In this document: positions 50,037-59,293 of the stretch, in pieces
Position numbering within the stretch: position 1 is the stretch's first letter
Layout of the letters: each line of letters opens with the position of its first letter
NCBI RefSeq assembly: GCF_000309385.1
Contig: NZ_JH976538.1
Coordinates: 511,672 to 575,671 of the forward strand
Direction of reading: 5' to 3'
DNA length: 64,000 nucleotides
Origin: Nodosilinea nodulosa PCC 7104
GTDB taxonomy: Bacteria; Cyanobacteriota; Cyanobacteriia; Phormidesmidales; Phormidesmidaceae
Made by a program: the position numbers and the translations under genes
The notes under the pieces: generated by a model
Database searches by the model: none
Told to the model about the DNA's origin: nothing
Seen by the model: only the letters and a program-made list of their open reading frames with translations

Positions 50037-51034
50037 CGCGGCTCTTGCCCCACCCACTCCGACAGCCAGTTCATCAGGTTGAGCTTGTGGAGAATCACCT
50101 GGCGGGCTTCGGCGATCGCATCCTTTGCCTCAACCCACGCATCCGGGCTCGCCGTCACCTCACGAATGTACTCAATCCCCTTTTCATCCAAACTGGGCAG
50201 GCGCAGAAAACTGCCGGAGGGCAAGAGTTTATCCGCCGCGCCGCCGCCATAGTAGATGGGCATACACCAGGCCAGCAGCGCATCCCAGAGCTTTTCGCTG
50301 GCGTACCAGTCGTTGCCCGCAAAGTTCTCGATCGCCAGGTTGTAGGTGTAGGGGGCCATGCCCGACCATTTGTTGCTGAGTTCTCCCGCCGTGCGGGTGC
50401 CGGGGGGCAGGTCACGTCCGTAGACCTCAACGGGCACGCCGCTCTCCTGAAGCTGCTGTAGAAAGGCCAGCCGCTGGCGGTGGCTCTCGGTGCGGTTGAT
50501 GCCGGAGGTGATCCAGCTACAGGGGCCGTGCTTTTCGGGGGGCGGCGCTTCGTTCAGCTCGCGAAAGGAGACATTCACGTACCAGATGGCGGGCATGTAG
50601 GCAGGCACGGGGGCCGAGTCGTCGGGGCCAGAGACGTAGCCGCAGTAGTCTCGGGCGTAGGCGTAGTTGAACAGATTTTGCGATCGCACCTCGGGCAGGG
50701 GCGGCTCGCGCAGCAAAAAGGCGATCCGCTCTTTGGGCACGTGGCGAAACTGGGGCGGTAGCCGATCCATAGCATCTCCTGGGGCATCCCCTGGGGCTTC
50801 GGGTTTTGCCAAGGGCAGCGCGCTCAGCCACCGCTGCCTTCTGGATTGTGGCCTGGGGGCCAGCTGCTCGTGAAAGTTGAACTGGTACAGAAGTAAATAG
50901 TCGGGCCGGGGGTCTTGGGACTGGAGCTGCATCCTGCCCCATACGCCAAAGGGCTGGGGGGTCTGCTTCCACAGCCAGTCGCACTGGGTGAGGCCACCGT
51001 AGCTAGAGCGCATGCCGACAACGGGGAGGGCCAT
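50033..51034 (-). CDS. GT10-family (fucosyltransferase-like) glycosyltransferase
   Basis: 333-residue enzyme of the alpha-1,3/4-fucosyltransferase fold. The diagnostic C-terminal block reads YNLAIENFAGNDWYASEKLW, followed by DALLAWCMPIYYGGG, matching the GT10 nucleotide-sugar site (FxLxFENS..DYxTEKL). Upstream, ERIAFLLREPP and SGINRTESHRQRL are typical. The ATG at 51034 is chosen because the longer frame to 51238 runs through the low-complexity tail of the preceding gene. It begins two bases after that stop. It would transfer fucose or a similar sugar to a surface glycan. Confidence 0.88.
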   Translation of the reverse strand: MALPVVGMRSSYGGLTQCDWLWKQTPQPFGVWGRMQLQSQDPRPDYLLLYQFNFHEQLAPRPQSRRQRWLSALPLAKPEAPGDAPGDAMDRLPPQFRHVPKERIAFLLREPPLPEVRSQNLFNYAYARDYCGYVSGPDDSAPVPAYMPAIWYVNVSFRELNEAPPPEKHGPCSWITSGINRTESHRQRLAFLQQLQESGVPVEVYGRDLPPGTRTAGELSNKWSGMAPYTYNLAIENFAGNDWYASEKLWDALLAWCMPIYYGGGAADKLLPSGSFLRLPSLDEKGIEYIREVTASPDAWVEAKDAIAEARQVILHKLNLMNWLSEWVGQEPR

Positions 51035-51036
51035 GG

Positions 51037-52272
51037 TCAATCGTGGGGGGAGGAGGTTTGGGGGATAGGAGCGAGGCTGGTGGGGGAGATGGGGGGATGG
51101 GGAGATGGGGGAGATGGGGGAGGTGGGGGGGAGAGGCAGTTGGCTACGGCGGCGGAGACTTCCTGGGTAAAGCGTTTGGTTGAGAACAGGGACTTTTGCT
51201 GGGCCAGGGCGTTGAGCAGGGTGGTCTGGCGATCGCAATTCTCCAGCACCGCCACAATCTTTTCCACGGCGTCCTGGGCGCTATCAAAAATCAGGTCGGT
51301 GTTGGCGGCGTTGACAATTTCGATCTGGCCGCCCCGGTTGTACACAAAGGGAATCATGCCGGCGTTGACCATTTCGGCCACCGAAATGCCAAAGGGCTCG
51401 GGCTTGTGGTGAATGCCGTAGCGGCAGCGGGCCAAAACGTTGAGGTAGTCGGCGTAGGGCAGATCGCAGTGGAAGGTCACCCAGTCGGCGTTGGCCGCCG
51501 CCAGCTGGCGCACCCGGCGCTCGTAGCCCCAGCCGTAGGTGCCGCCGCCGCCGCCCGTGATGTGCAGCTTGACGTCAAACCCGCGCTGGCGCACCGCCGC
51601 CAGAATTTCGATTACGCGGTGGGTTTGCTTGGCTACCACGACGCGCCCGCTGCACAGAAAGGCGGTTTCTTTTTGCTCCCACGGTACGGGGGCAATGGCG
51701 GTGGTCACAGGCGGATAGACCACCTGAGCGTCGATGCCGTAGGTTTGCTGGACCACCTCGGCGGTGCAGAAGGAGTTGGTGAGGGAGCGGTTGGCTTTGA
51801 GGTTAGCCTCAGAAAACCGCGACAGCCTCAGCATGAGCCGCATCACCGGGCCAGCTTTTTGCCGGGGCTGCTCGACCACGTTCACCCAGTGGATGTATTG
51901 CAGGCCGGGTCGCCCCAGGTCAACGGCGTTGTAGGTGGAAATGGCCAGGTCGTACCGGGAGCTGATCGCCTTAAAGCGGCGGATCGACCAGTGAATCAGC
52001 GCCAGCCGCACCCAGGGCAGGTTGGCGATCAGGCTGTGGACCAAGCGGGTTAGCGCCGGGCTGAGCATGGCCCGCACCCGGAGGCGATCGCGGCTCAGAT
52101 TGGTGCCGTACATGGCGTTGAGGTGGGCCAGATCGACGTCAATGAGGGTGAACAGGGTGACATCGTAGTCGTCGGCCAGGGCCACCAGCACCCCCAGGGC
52201 CACGGCCTCGGCCCCGCCGCCTAAAAAGTAGGGCTGCCAGACGGCAATGGTTTGGCGTGGGGAATGGGTCAT
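51037..52272 (-). CDS. GT4-family glycosyltransferase with a low-complexity tail
   Basis: 411-residue transferase with the GT-B fold. The N-terminal part has YFLGGGAEAVALGVLVALAD. The donor-binding part has FLCSGRVVVAKQTHRVIEIL, then HKPEPFGISVAEMVNAGMIP with the E-x7-E type motif. The last 30 residues are P/S-rich (SPPPPPSPPSPHPP) and encoded by a purine-rich simple repeat (51041-51135); they are probably not functional. It overlaps the ABC exporter gene by 4 bases (ATGA) and precedes the GT10 gene closely. Confidence 0.88.
   Translation of the reverse strand: MTHSPRQTIAVWQPYFLGGGAEAVALGVLVALADDYDVTLFTLIDVDLAHLNAMYGTNLSRDRLRVRAMLSPALTRLVHSLIANLPWVRLALIHWSIRRFKAISSRYDLAISTYNAVDLGRPGLQYIHWVNVVEQPRQKAGPVMRLMLRLSRFSEANLKANRSLTNSFCTAEVVQQTYGIDAQVVYPPVTTAIAPVPWEQKETAFLCSGRVVVAKQTHRVIEILAAVRQRGFDVKLHITGGGGGTYGWGYERRVRQLAAANADWVTFHCDLPYADYLNVLARCRYGIHHKPEPFGISVAEMVNAGMIPFVYNRGGQIEIVNAANTDLIFDSAQDAVEKIVAVLENCDRQTTLLNALAQQKSLFSTKRFTQEVSAAVANCLSPPPPPSPPSPHPPISPTSLAPIPQTSSPHD
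51041..51135. repeat. GGGGGAGATGGG-type simple repeat inside the GT4 3' end
   Basis: A G-rich tract made of GGAGATGGGG-like units, coding for the P/S-rich tail of the GT4 protein on the other strand. The length of such tracts changes by slippage and would alter or shift the tail and the distance to the next gene. Confidence 0.7.
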
Positions 52273-54077
52273 GGCATCACCGCTGGCTGATCGGCAAACT
52301 GGAGGTCGTGGAGCTTGGCGTAGTGCTGCCCTTTAGCCAGCAGCTCGCGGTGGGTGCCCACCTCCACCACGCGCCCCTGGTCGAGCACCGCAATTTGGTC
52401 GGCCCGGCGCACGGTCGAGAGGCGGTGGGCAATCACCAGGGTGGTGCGGTTCTGGCTGAGTTCGTCGATGGCCTGCTGCACCAGGCGCTCGGAGATGGTA
52501 TCGAGGGCGCTGGTGGCCTCGTCGAGAATCAGAATTTCGGGGTTTTGCACCAGGGCGCGGGCGATCGCCAGCCGCTGCCGCTGCCCGCCGGAGAGCAGCA
52601 CGCCGCGATCGCCGATCGGCGTGTCGTAGCCCTGGGGCAGCTTGAGAATAAACTCCTCGGCGTTGGCCCGCTGGGCTGCCGCCATTACCTCGGCCTCGCT
52701 GGCCTCGGGGTAGCCGTAGCAGATGTTGTCTTTTACCGACGCATTAAACAAAAACGTATCCTGGCTCACCACCCCCACCCGGCGGCGAAAGGAGCGAATG
52801 TCAAACGCCTTGAGATCGATGCCGTCGATCTCAATCGCCCCCGAGTTGGGGTCGTAAAACCGGGGCAGCAGGTCGGCCAGGGTAGATTTCCCCGCCCCCG
52901 AAGCCCCCACCAGGGCCAGGGTTTGCCCCCTGGGCAGGGTCAGGTCCACCCCTTGCAGCGCCCAGCCTTCGCCCTGGGGATAGCGAAAGGAGATGTGGTT
53001 AAAGCGAATGCCCTCGCTGAGCCGTGAAAAGGGACGGTGCCCGGAGGTCATGAAGGGTTTATCGCTGCGGTTGAGAAAGGCGTCGAGCCGCTCGGTACTG
53101 GCTACGTTGCTGGCAAACTGGCTGCGGCTGCTGTTGAGCTGCCCAATAAACGGCAGCATGCGAAACAGCACCACCAGGTAAATCAAAATAATCGACGAAA
53201 AGGTCTGCATCTGGTTGGCAAACAGCGATCGCCCCGCCACAATCAGCGCAATAAACGCCATAATGCTGAGCATTTCGTTGACCGGGCCAATGCTGGCAAA
53301 CACCAGCTGCGACCTGAACTCTGCCTCCTCGCGCTGCTGCACCAGGCGATTGATCACCGCATACTCGCGGTCTTCGTTGGCCGTTGTTTTGACCAGGCGA
53401 ATGCCTGAGAGCACCTCAATGAGGCGATTCGACAGCGCTGCCGCCGCGTTGGAAAGCTCTTGCCCGTAGCCCTTTGCCTGGTTAATCGAGACCTGGTTGG
53501 CCAAGGCCACCGTTGCCATCAGCAGCGCCGAAACCAGGGTTAGCTGCCAGGAAATCGCCATTAAAATGACTAGAAAAACCAGAATAGTCACTATTAAGGT
53601 GGCAATTCTGGCCAGGGTGCGCACCGCCGTGGCGACTCGGTTAACCTCGGTGTTGAGGTAGTTCATTAAATCGCCCAGCCGGACGTTGGCGTAGTAGTCT
53701 AAATCGACGTCTAGCAGCAGCCGCAGGCCGTCGCGCCGCAGATGGCAAACGTAGTCTCGGCTCAGCAGGCTAGAGATGGCCGTGCCGCCGTAGTTGGCGA
53801 CATTTTTGAGCAGCAGCGCCAGCAGTAAGCAGGCCATCAGCCCCAGCGATCGGGATTCGTCAGACACCCCGTCAAAAACTGAGAATAACGACCTGAGCAG
53901 CGGCGGAAAGCTGGTGTTTTTTAAGATGTCTTTACCCAGCAGATCTAGCATCAAAGGAATAATGAGCGTGATGCCAATGCCGTTAAAAATAGCCCCAGAC
54001 AGCCCCGACAAAATCGATAGAAAAAACCACAGGGGCGACCTCCGGGCAACGCTGATTAAAAGACGATTGGCACTCAT
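52269..54077 (-). CDS. ABC transporter, fused membrane and ATPase domains (MsbA-like)
   Basis: Half-transporter of 602 residues. Six membrane helices occupy about 15-330, and the ATPase about 350-590, with Walker A VGASGAGKST, signature LSGGQRQR, Walker B ILILDEATSALD and the switch IAHRLST. This is the exporter type that moves lipid-linked glycans, lipids or polysaccharide precursors. The gene lies between two glycosyltransferase genes and overlaps the downstream one (ATGA), so it most likely flips or exports their product. It would act as a homodimer. Confidence 0.93.
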   Translation of the reverse strand: MSANRLLISVARRSPLWFFLSILSGLSGAIFNGIGITLIIPLMLDLLGKDILKNTSFPPLLRSLFSVFDGVSDESRSLGLMACLLLALLLKNVANYGGTAISSLLSRDYVCHLRRDGLRLLLDVDLDYYANVRLGDLMNYLNTEVNRVATAVRTLARIATLIVTILVFLVILMAISWQLTLVSALLMATVALANQVSINQAKGYGQELSNAAAALSNRLIEVLSGIRLVKTTANEDREYAVINRLVQQREEAEFRSQLVFASIGPVNEMLSIMAFIALIVAGRSLFANQMQTFSSIILIYLVVLFRMLPFIGQLNSSRSQFASNVASTERLDAFLNRSDKPFMTSGHRPFSRLSEGIRFNHISFRYPQGEGWALQGVDLTLPRGQTLALVGASGAGKSTLADLLPRFYDPNSGAIEIDGIDLKAFDIRSFRRRVGVVSQDTFLFNASVKDNICYGYPEASEAEVMAAAQRANAEEFILKLPQGYDTPIGDRGVLLSGGQRQRLAIARALVQNPEILILDEATSALDTISERLVQQAIDELSQNRTTLVIAHRLSTVRRADQIAVLDQGRVVEVGTHRELLAKGQHYAKLHDLQFADQPAVMP

Positions 54078-54087
54078 AACTCAGGAA

Positions 54088-55362
54088 TTATAAACAGGCT
54101 AAAAGGTCGTGCAGATGGGCGGCCATGGCATCAATGCTGAAAAACTCGCAGCACCGCGCCCTGGCCTTTTGCCCCAAACATTCAGCTTTGGAAAAATCGG
54201 CAAAAATAGTCTCTATCTGGCTGGCCAGATCCTCCGGCGAGTCTGGCTCGGCCAGATACCCCGTGTTGCCCAGAATGCTGGGGATATCGCCCACCCGCGT
54301 GGCCAAAATTGGTTTTGCCATCGCCATGCCGTCGGTGAGCTTGAGCGGAAACTGGGCCTGGGCCGCCGGGGTGTGGCGCTGGGGCACCACCACGACGTGG
54401 GCGGCGGCAATCACTCTGGGCATGTCGGCGTAGGGCTGCTTGCCCAGGTGAATAATGTGCTGGGGCCAGCGATCGCGCAGGGTGCGATCGTAGTCGTCGT
54501 AGGGGCTGCCCCCCACAATCACCAGCTTCAGGTCGGGCTGATCCAGCACATCCATCGCCATCAGCACATCCTCCACGCCCTTGTAGGGGCGCGGCGCACC
54601 GGGGAACATCAGCACCCGGTAGCCACTGAGGCCGTAGGCGGCGCGGCTGGCGTCGGGATCGTAGCGATCGGGGTTGAACAGCTCGGTATCTTTGCCGTTG
54701 GGGATGACTACACCGCCAAAGCGCCGCTGCAAAAAGCCGTTGTGGGTGGTCACCCGGTCGGCCCTGGCCACCCACCGCTCCAGCCACCGCAAATAGAGGG
54801 GATGATCGGGGTGGCGAAGCGCCCCCTCAGATTTCAGCAGATCCCGTCCTAGCTGTCGGGGATTGGGGCGGTAGCGGTAGTCGTCGCCCCCGTGCCAGCT
54901 CAGCTCCCAGTCGTCGATATCGAGCATGACCGGGCGGTGGTGCCGCAGCCGGTGCAGCAGAGCCAAGCCAAAGCTGCTGGGCTTGAGCTTGTAGGCGTAG
55001 ATAATATCGCCGCTGAGCTGACGGAAGAGGTCTCCCACCGCCTGGGGACCGATCGCGCCCCTGTCCAGGGGAATGGTTTTGAGGGGAATATCGGCGGCGG
55101 GCTGGTTTACCTGGCTGGGGGGCGCTGGGGCTGGCCCCTCACAATCCGCAGAGAACCCCACGATTTCGACCGGGTAGCCCATGCGTTGCAGCGCCTGGGC
55201 CAGCAAAAATGGACGCACGGCCCCGCCCCAGCGACCGGCCCCTTTGCTCGACAAGTCGCTAACTAAAATTGAAACCCTGGGCCGCGCTCCTCGCCTATGG
55301 GCAGAGAGGGCAGCAGCGCTAAATTTGGGCTGGGGGCTAACAGTGGGGAATTGGTCAAGCAT
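54088..55362 (-). CDS. GT4-family glycosyltransferase
   Basis: 424-residue GT-B enzyme. The N-terminal half has ARPRVSILVSDLSSKGAGRW (the acceptor side), then IIYAYKLKPSSFGLALL. The C-terminal half has VLMFPGAPRPYKGVEDVLMA and later VPQRHTPAAQAQFPLKLTDG and MAMAKPILATRVGDIP, the donor site. The ATG at 55362 gives MLDQFPTV and is preferred to one 42 bases upstream, which adds residues without features. The ABC exporter starts 11 bases later, so the genes form one operon running to 50033. Confidence 0.88.
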   Translation of the reverse strand: MLDQFPTVSPQPKFSAAALSAHRRGARPRVSILVSDLSSKGAGRWGGAVRPFLLAQALQRMGYPVEIVGFSADCEGPAPAPPSQVNQPAADIPLKTIPLDRGAIGPQAVGDLFRQLSGDIIYAYKLKPSSFGLALLHRLRHHRPVMLDIDDWELSWHGGDDYRYRPNPRQLGRDLLKSEGALRHPDHPLYLRWLERWVARADRVTTHNGFLQRRFGGVVIPNGKDTELFNPDRYDPDASRAAYGLSGYRVLMFPGAPRPYKGVEDVLMAMDVLDQPDLKLVIVGGSPYDDYDRTLRDRWPQHIIHLGKQPYADMPRVIAAAHVVVVPQRHTPAAQAQFPLKLTDGMAMAKPILATRVGDIPSILGNTGYLAEPDSPEDLASQIETIFADFSKAECLGQKARARCCEFFSIDAMAAHLHDLLACL

Positions 55363-55570
55363 GGAGTCTACAGAGCCATTAAGGGGGCAGTGGCCAGTGG
55401 ACAATTACGTAAAACGGGAACACACTTCACTAGCTTGCCCATCTTGGTCGCTATCCTTAAGGTCGCAGCCTAACCTTTGGCCCGTCGCTAGCCTTCAGGT
55501 GTATCTAGAAATGCGATCGCCTGGGGGTGCGCTTAAATGAAGTTACGCCAACGTTTCTTCTAGCTGCACC

Positions 55571-55731
55571 ATGCCATCCCCTCTGCCTGGAATGGACCCC
55601 TACCTGGAGCATCCCCAGTCGTGGCCTAATTTTCACCACCGCCTGATTACCGCGATCGCCCCATACCTCCTCTGGCGGCAGCAGATGAGCAGTGGCTGGA
55701 GGAGTGGCTGCACCAGCAGGGGATGCGATAG
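55571..55731 (+). pseudogene. DUF4058-family remnant with an internal deletion
   Basis: The frame opens MPSPLPGMDPYLEHPQSWPN, the standard start of DUF4058 proteins, and runs for about 31 codons. It then passes, in another frame, into PPLAAADEQWLEEWLHQQG ending at TAG (55729-55731), the usual C-terminus of the family. The middle of about 200 residues is gone. One deletion with a frame change explains it. It lies in the gap between the glycan operon and the helicase gene. Confidence 0.75.
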
Positions 55732-55779
55732 CTGCGAATCAATCTCTTACCCAGGCAGAAAGCGCCAATACTCAAGGGG

Positions 55780-58449
55780 TCAGCCAATCTCTTCGTTGAC
55801 GGGGAAGCGGTTCATCAGGTCTTTGGCGTCGCGGGCGGCGGTGCGCAGCCCGTCGCTGATGTAGGGCACGTGGGGAATCTGCGACAGCACATCCAGCGTG
55901 CGGCGCAGAATGCGAACGATGTCGCCCTCGTCGAGGCTGGTGTTGCTGCACAGGGTGACCCAATCGACCTGGAGCGCCCACTGCTCGACCAGGCCCACCA
56001 GATCGTACTCCATCCAGATGGGGGCGGCGATATGGCGACGGTGCTGCTGCTGGTAGAGCTGGCGGCGCAGGCTGTGCAGCCCCCCCAGGGCTTCTTCCAC
56101 AGTGCCCGACAGCTTGTAGCGGCACCAGCTGTCGGGGCGAGAGTTTTCGGTGACCAGGGCGGCGCAGGCGGCGGCCAGCTGGGCGGCATCGAGGTGGTCA
56201 AACTCGCCCGACTCCAGAGCCAGGGCCAGCCACAGCTCGTTGTCGCCGCGAATGGCGGCGGCCATTTCGCCCAGCTCGGTGGGTTTGTTGTCGTCGAGGC
56301 CGCCAAAGTGCTTCAACACGTCCATGATGTTGAGAAATTCTTGCCAGTAGCGGCCCGTGTACTGGGCTAGCTTCTGTTGGCGATCGCGCCGTTCCTCTTC
56401 CAAATCCCGCAGCCGCTTCTGGCGCTTCAGCAGACCCTTGGTATTCTCCCACTGGCTGGCGGGGTGGGTGGCCAGGGTGTGCTCCACCTCGCGCATGCGA
56501 TCGAGCTGCTCCTGCACCTCGGGGGCCAGCATCTCCAGGCTGGGGGGAGTGGCCATGGTGGCGGCGATCGCGGCGGTGTGGTCGTCGCCCCGGCAGCGCT
56601 TTCCCGGACTGGGCACCAACTCCGTCGGCGGGGCCAGGGTATCGACCGCCTGCAACCGGGGAATATCGGCGTGGAGGCCGACCACATCGGCGGCGGTGAC
56701 CACGTACCACTGGTTGGTTTTGGTCAGGCACACCAGGTAGGGAAACTGGCCCGATCCCTGCACCTTGGTGACCAGCACCGCGGGTACCGGCTCACCGACG
56801 GGAATGTGCTTGCCCTTGAGGGAGAGCAGGGTGCCCGCGATCGCAAAGGGCACCATCTTGGCCACATCTTCGGCCAGCACCTGGGCGGCCTGCTGCTGGA
56901 GGGTTTTGAGCAGGCGGCGTTCTTCCTTCAGGCGCTCTTTGAGCTTGGCGTACTCGGCCAGCAGCCCCTCATCGAAGGCGGCGAGCTGGGCCTGCTGATG
57001 GGCGATCGCTCCCTCCAGGCGATCGATCTCCTGCTGCTGGGGCACCAGGTGCAGGGTGGCCAGGTATTGGCCAAAGCTGCGCTCGATCAGGTCTTTGGCC
57101 TCATCGAGGGTGTGGGTTTGCAGCAGGTTGAGCACCATGCCGTAGCCGGGGGTAAACTGGCTGACCAGCGGGTCGGCCCCGGAAGTGGCCAGGTGCACCG
57201 CCTCCCGCGATCCTTCAAAGGGGCTTTCCACGGTGACCACGTGGCCCTGGAGATCCATGCCGCGCCGCCCCGCTCGGCCCGCCATCTGCAAAAATTCCGA
57301 CGATGTCAGCAGGCGGTGGCCGCTGTCGGTGCGCTTGGAGAGGCTGGCGATCACCGTGGTGCGGGCGGGCATGTTGATGCCTGCGGCCAGGGTTTCGGTG
57401 GCAAACACCACTTTGATCAGCCCGGCCTGAAACAGCTCTTCCACCAGGCCCTTCCACAGGGGCAAAATGCCCGCGTGGTGGGCGGCGATGCCCCGGTACA
57501 GCGGCCCCACCTGGCCCGCCCGGCCCGCATCCGGGTTGTGGGCCAAAAAGGTGTCAATCCGCAGCTTCAGTTCGGCGGCTTCTGCTTCGTTCACCAGCGA
57601 CAGGTGGCTGACTTCATCGATGGCTTTGTCGCAGCCGCGACGGCTAAAAATAAAGTAGATGGCGGGCAGCATATCGCGCTGCTGCAATTGCCCCACCACA
57701 AAGGCCAAACTGACCCGCCCGCCGCCGCGCCGACCGGGCTGCCGCTGGGGCGCGCGCTGCTTTTTGAGCTGCGGGTTGATCGCCTTTTGGGCGTCGTCGA
57801 GCAGGGGCACCAGCCGCTTGCCGGTACAGTAGTGAAACTCCAGCGGCACCGGGCGAAAGTCGGAGTAGATTAGCTCGGTGGGGCCGTGGACTTTTTGCAG
57901 CCAGTCGGTGAGCTGGCCCGAGTTTTCGACTGTGGCCGACAGGGCCAGCAGCTGGATCTCGGGCGGGCAGTAGATAATCGACTCTTCCCAGACGGTGCCG
58001 CGCTGGCGATCGTTCATGTAGTGGCACTCGTCGAGCACCACGGCTTCGACCTGTTGCAGGGTCGTGCCGGTTTCGCCGATGCGGGTGCCGTAGAGCATGT
58101 TGCGAAAGATTTCGGTGGTCATCACCACCACGGGGGCATCGCGGTTGATGGAGAGATCGCCGGTTAGCAAACCGACATTCTCGTAGCCAAACTGGTCGCG
58201 AAAGTCGCGCAGCTTTTGGTTCGAAAGCGCCTTTAGCGGGGTGGTATAAAACACCCGCTTGCCGTGGGCCATGGCCCGGTGGATGGCGTATTCACCGATG
58301 AGGGTTTTGCCTGAGCCGGTGGGGGCGCACACCACTACCGACTTATCGGCATCGAGGGCGGCGGCAGCCTGGTGCTGAAAATCGTCGAGGGGAAAGGGGA
58401 AAAGCTGGGCAAGGTCTAGCACAAGGCTGACACCGGATAGGGTCGACAC
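55780..58449 (-). CDS. Ski2/Mtr4-like DEAD/DEAH-box RNA helicase
   Basis: 889-residue helicase. Motif I is CAPTGSGKTLIGEYA, motif II VVLDECHY (DECH), motif III LSATVENS, and the C-terminal RecA motifs are ATETLAAGINMPARTTV and QMAGRAGRRGMD. The C-terminal 300 residues resemble the helical DSHCT region of Ski2/Mtr4 helicases, which feed RNA to degradation enzymes or remodel RNA. In plants and cyanobacteria the relatives act in rRNA or intron handling; here it is not assigned. The gene is alone, with no partner on its strand. Confidence 0.9.
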   Translation of the reverse strand: MSTLSGVSLVLDLAQLFPFPLDDFQHQAAAALDADKSVVVCAPTGSGKTLIGEYAIHRAMAHGKRVFYTTPLKALSNQKLRDFRDQFGYENVGLLTGDLSINRDAPVVVMTTEIFRNMLYGTRIGETGTTLQQVEAVVLDECHYMNDRQRGTVWEESIIYCPPEIQLLALSATVENSGQLTDWLQKVHGPTELIYSDFRPVPLEFHYCTGKRLVPLLDDAQKAINPQLKKQRAPQRQPGRRGGGRVSLAFVVGQLQQRDMLPAIYFIFSRRGCDKAIDEVSHLSLVNEAEAAELKLRIDTFLAHNPDAGRAGQVGPLYRGIAAHHAGILPLWKGLVEELFQAGLIKVVFATETLAAGINMPARTTVIASLSKRTDSGHRLLTSSEFLQMAGRAGRRGMDLQGHVVTVESPFEGSREAVHLATSGADPLVSQFTPGYGMVLNLLQTHTLDEAKDLIERSFGQYLATLHLVPQQQEIDRLEGAIAHQQAQLAAFDEGLLAEYAKLKERLKEERRLLKTLQQQAAQVLAEDVAKMVPFAIAGTLLSLKGKHIPVGEPVPAVLVTKVQGSGQFPYLVCLTKTNQWYVVTAADVVGLHADIPRLQAVDTLAPPTELVPSPGKRCRGDDHTAAIAATMATPPSLEMLAPEVQEQLDRMREVEHTLATHPASQWENTKGLLKRQKRLRDLEEERRDRQQKLAQYTGRYWQEFLNIMDVLKHFGGLDDNKPTELGEMAAAIRGDNELWLALALESGEFDHLDAAQLAAACAALVTENSRPDSWCRYKLSGTVEEALGGLHSLRRQLYQQQHRRHIAAPIWMEYDLVGLVEQWALQVDWVTLCSNTSLDEGDIVRILRRTLDVLSQIPHVPYISDGLRTAARDAKDLMNRFPVNEEIG

Positions 58450-58531
58450 TATTCTAGTGTGCCAAGGGATGAGCGAAACAAGCGCAAGGCAAGAGCACGA
58501 ACTTGCTCTGGCAGATCGTAGGGTGCATAGC

Positions 58532-58618
58532 GCTAAGGCGCGGCTTTGCCAACGCGCAGCAATGCACCACCCCCCTCGAGCTAAGGCGCGGCTCTGCCAA
58601 CCCGCAGCAATGCACCAC
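58532..58618. repeat. Two 39-bp direct repeats carrying REP half-sites
   Basis: Copies at 58532-58570 and 58580-58618 begin GCTAAGGCGCGGCT and end GCAGCAATGCACCAC, differing at two bases. Together with GTAGGGTGCATAGC at 58518, they contain the same AATGCACC / GGTGCAT words as the REP at 59200. They lie downstream of the RAYT gene and suggest repeated copying of a REP block. Confidence 0.7.
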
Positions 58619-58641
58619 TCCCCTCGCGCACACCTCCCACG

Positions 58642-59127
58642 CTACCCCCGCAAATACCGATGGACACTCGAATAAGCCCAATCTACAGGGCACTTTACCA
58701 ACCCATGCTTCACCGGGTTGAGATGAATGTACTCACAATGGTTCACAAAATCCTGCTCATCTCGAATGGCATGCTCCCAATAGCGGCGCTGCCATAGATT
58801 TCCCTCCCCCCGGCGCTCTCCCGATGTACTTTTCTCCGAAGGCAGCGCCAACTCTTTCCCGCAGGCCTTTGTCACCATAAGCTTGATCAACCGCCAGCGT
58901 TTTGCATAGTCGGCATCAGACTTTGGCAGTGTCAAAATGCAGTGGAAATGATCGGGTAGTAGCACAAAGGCATCGATCGCAAAGGGATATTTTTGTCGCA
59001 CGGCAACAATAGCTTCTCGCAGGGCATGTCGGCCAAGATCGGTGCAAAGCCAGGGATACCTTTGGTAAGTGACGTGGGTGAAGAAGTAGCTACCGCCGGA
59101 TCGGTACAATCGTCGGTAATTGGGCAT
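58642..59127 (-). CDS. REP-associated tyrosine transposase (RAYT)
   Basis: 161-residue HUH/Y1-type enzyme. Motifs are FFTHVTYQRYPWL, the HUH pair in LLPDHFHCILTLP and the tyrosine region WQRRYWEHAIRDEQDFVNHCEYIHLNPVKHG. RAYTs cut and join single strands at REP palindromes and are thought to spread them. REP-type palindromes stand on both sides (58518-58618 and 59200-59223), and a similar one lies 30 kb away at 28481. The catalytic residues look intact, so the enzyme may be active. Confidence 0.92.
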   Translation of the reverse strand: MPNYRRLYRSGGSYFFTHVTYQRYPWLCTDLGRHALREAIVAVRQKYPFAIDAFVLLPDHFHCILTLPKSDADYAKRWRLIKLMVTKACGKELALPSEKSTSGERRGEGNLWQRRYWEHAIRDEQDFVNHCEYIHLNPVKHGLVKCPVDWAYSSVHRYLRG

Positions 59128-59199
59128 TGGGGTGAAGCGAGGAATTTTGTTTAGGATGCCCGGTTGTGGTTGAGATGTTTGAGTTGTCGGGGCTTTAGC

Positions 59200-59223
59200 G
59201 GTGCATTGCTGCGCGAATGCACC
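59200..59223. repeat. REP palindrome near the RAYT gene
   Basis: GGTGCATT, eight bases, AATGCACC, followed by CTACGG. It differs from the palindrome at 28481 by one base in the loop length. Confidence 0.75.
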
Positions 59224-59293
59224 CTACGGTCCTGTCTACCATCAGAGTCAGCAGCTCCACAGTTGATCTCGGCGTTTATCAGGTAGGGCAAAC

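Noticed and set aside
58642..59223. REP repeats around the RAYT as a possible CRISPR array
   Set aside because: Units are few, palindromic and unevenly spaced, with no regular spacers and no cas genes.
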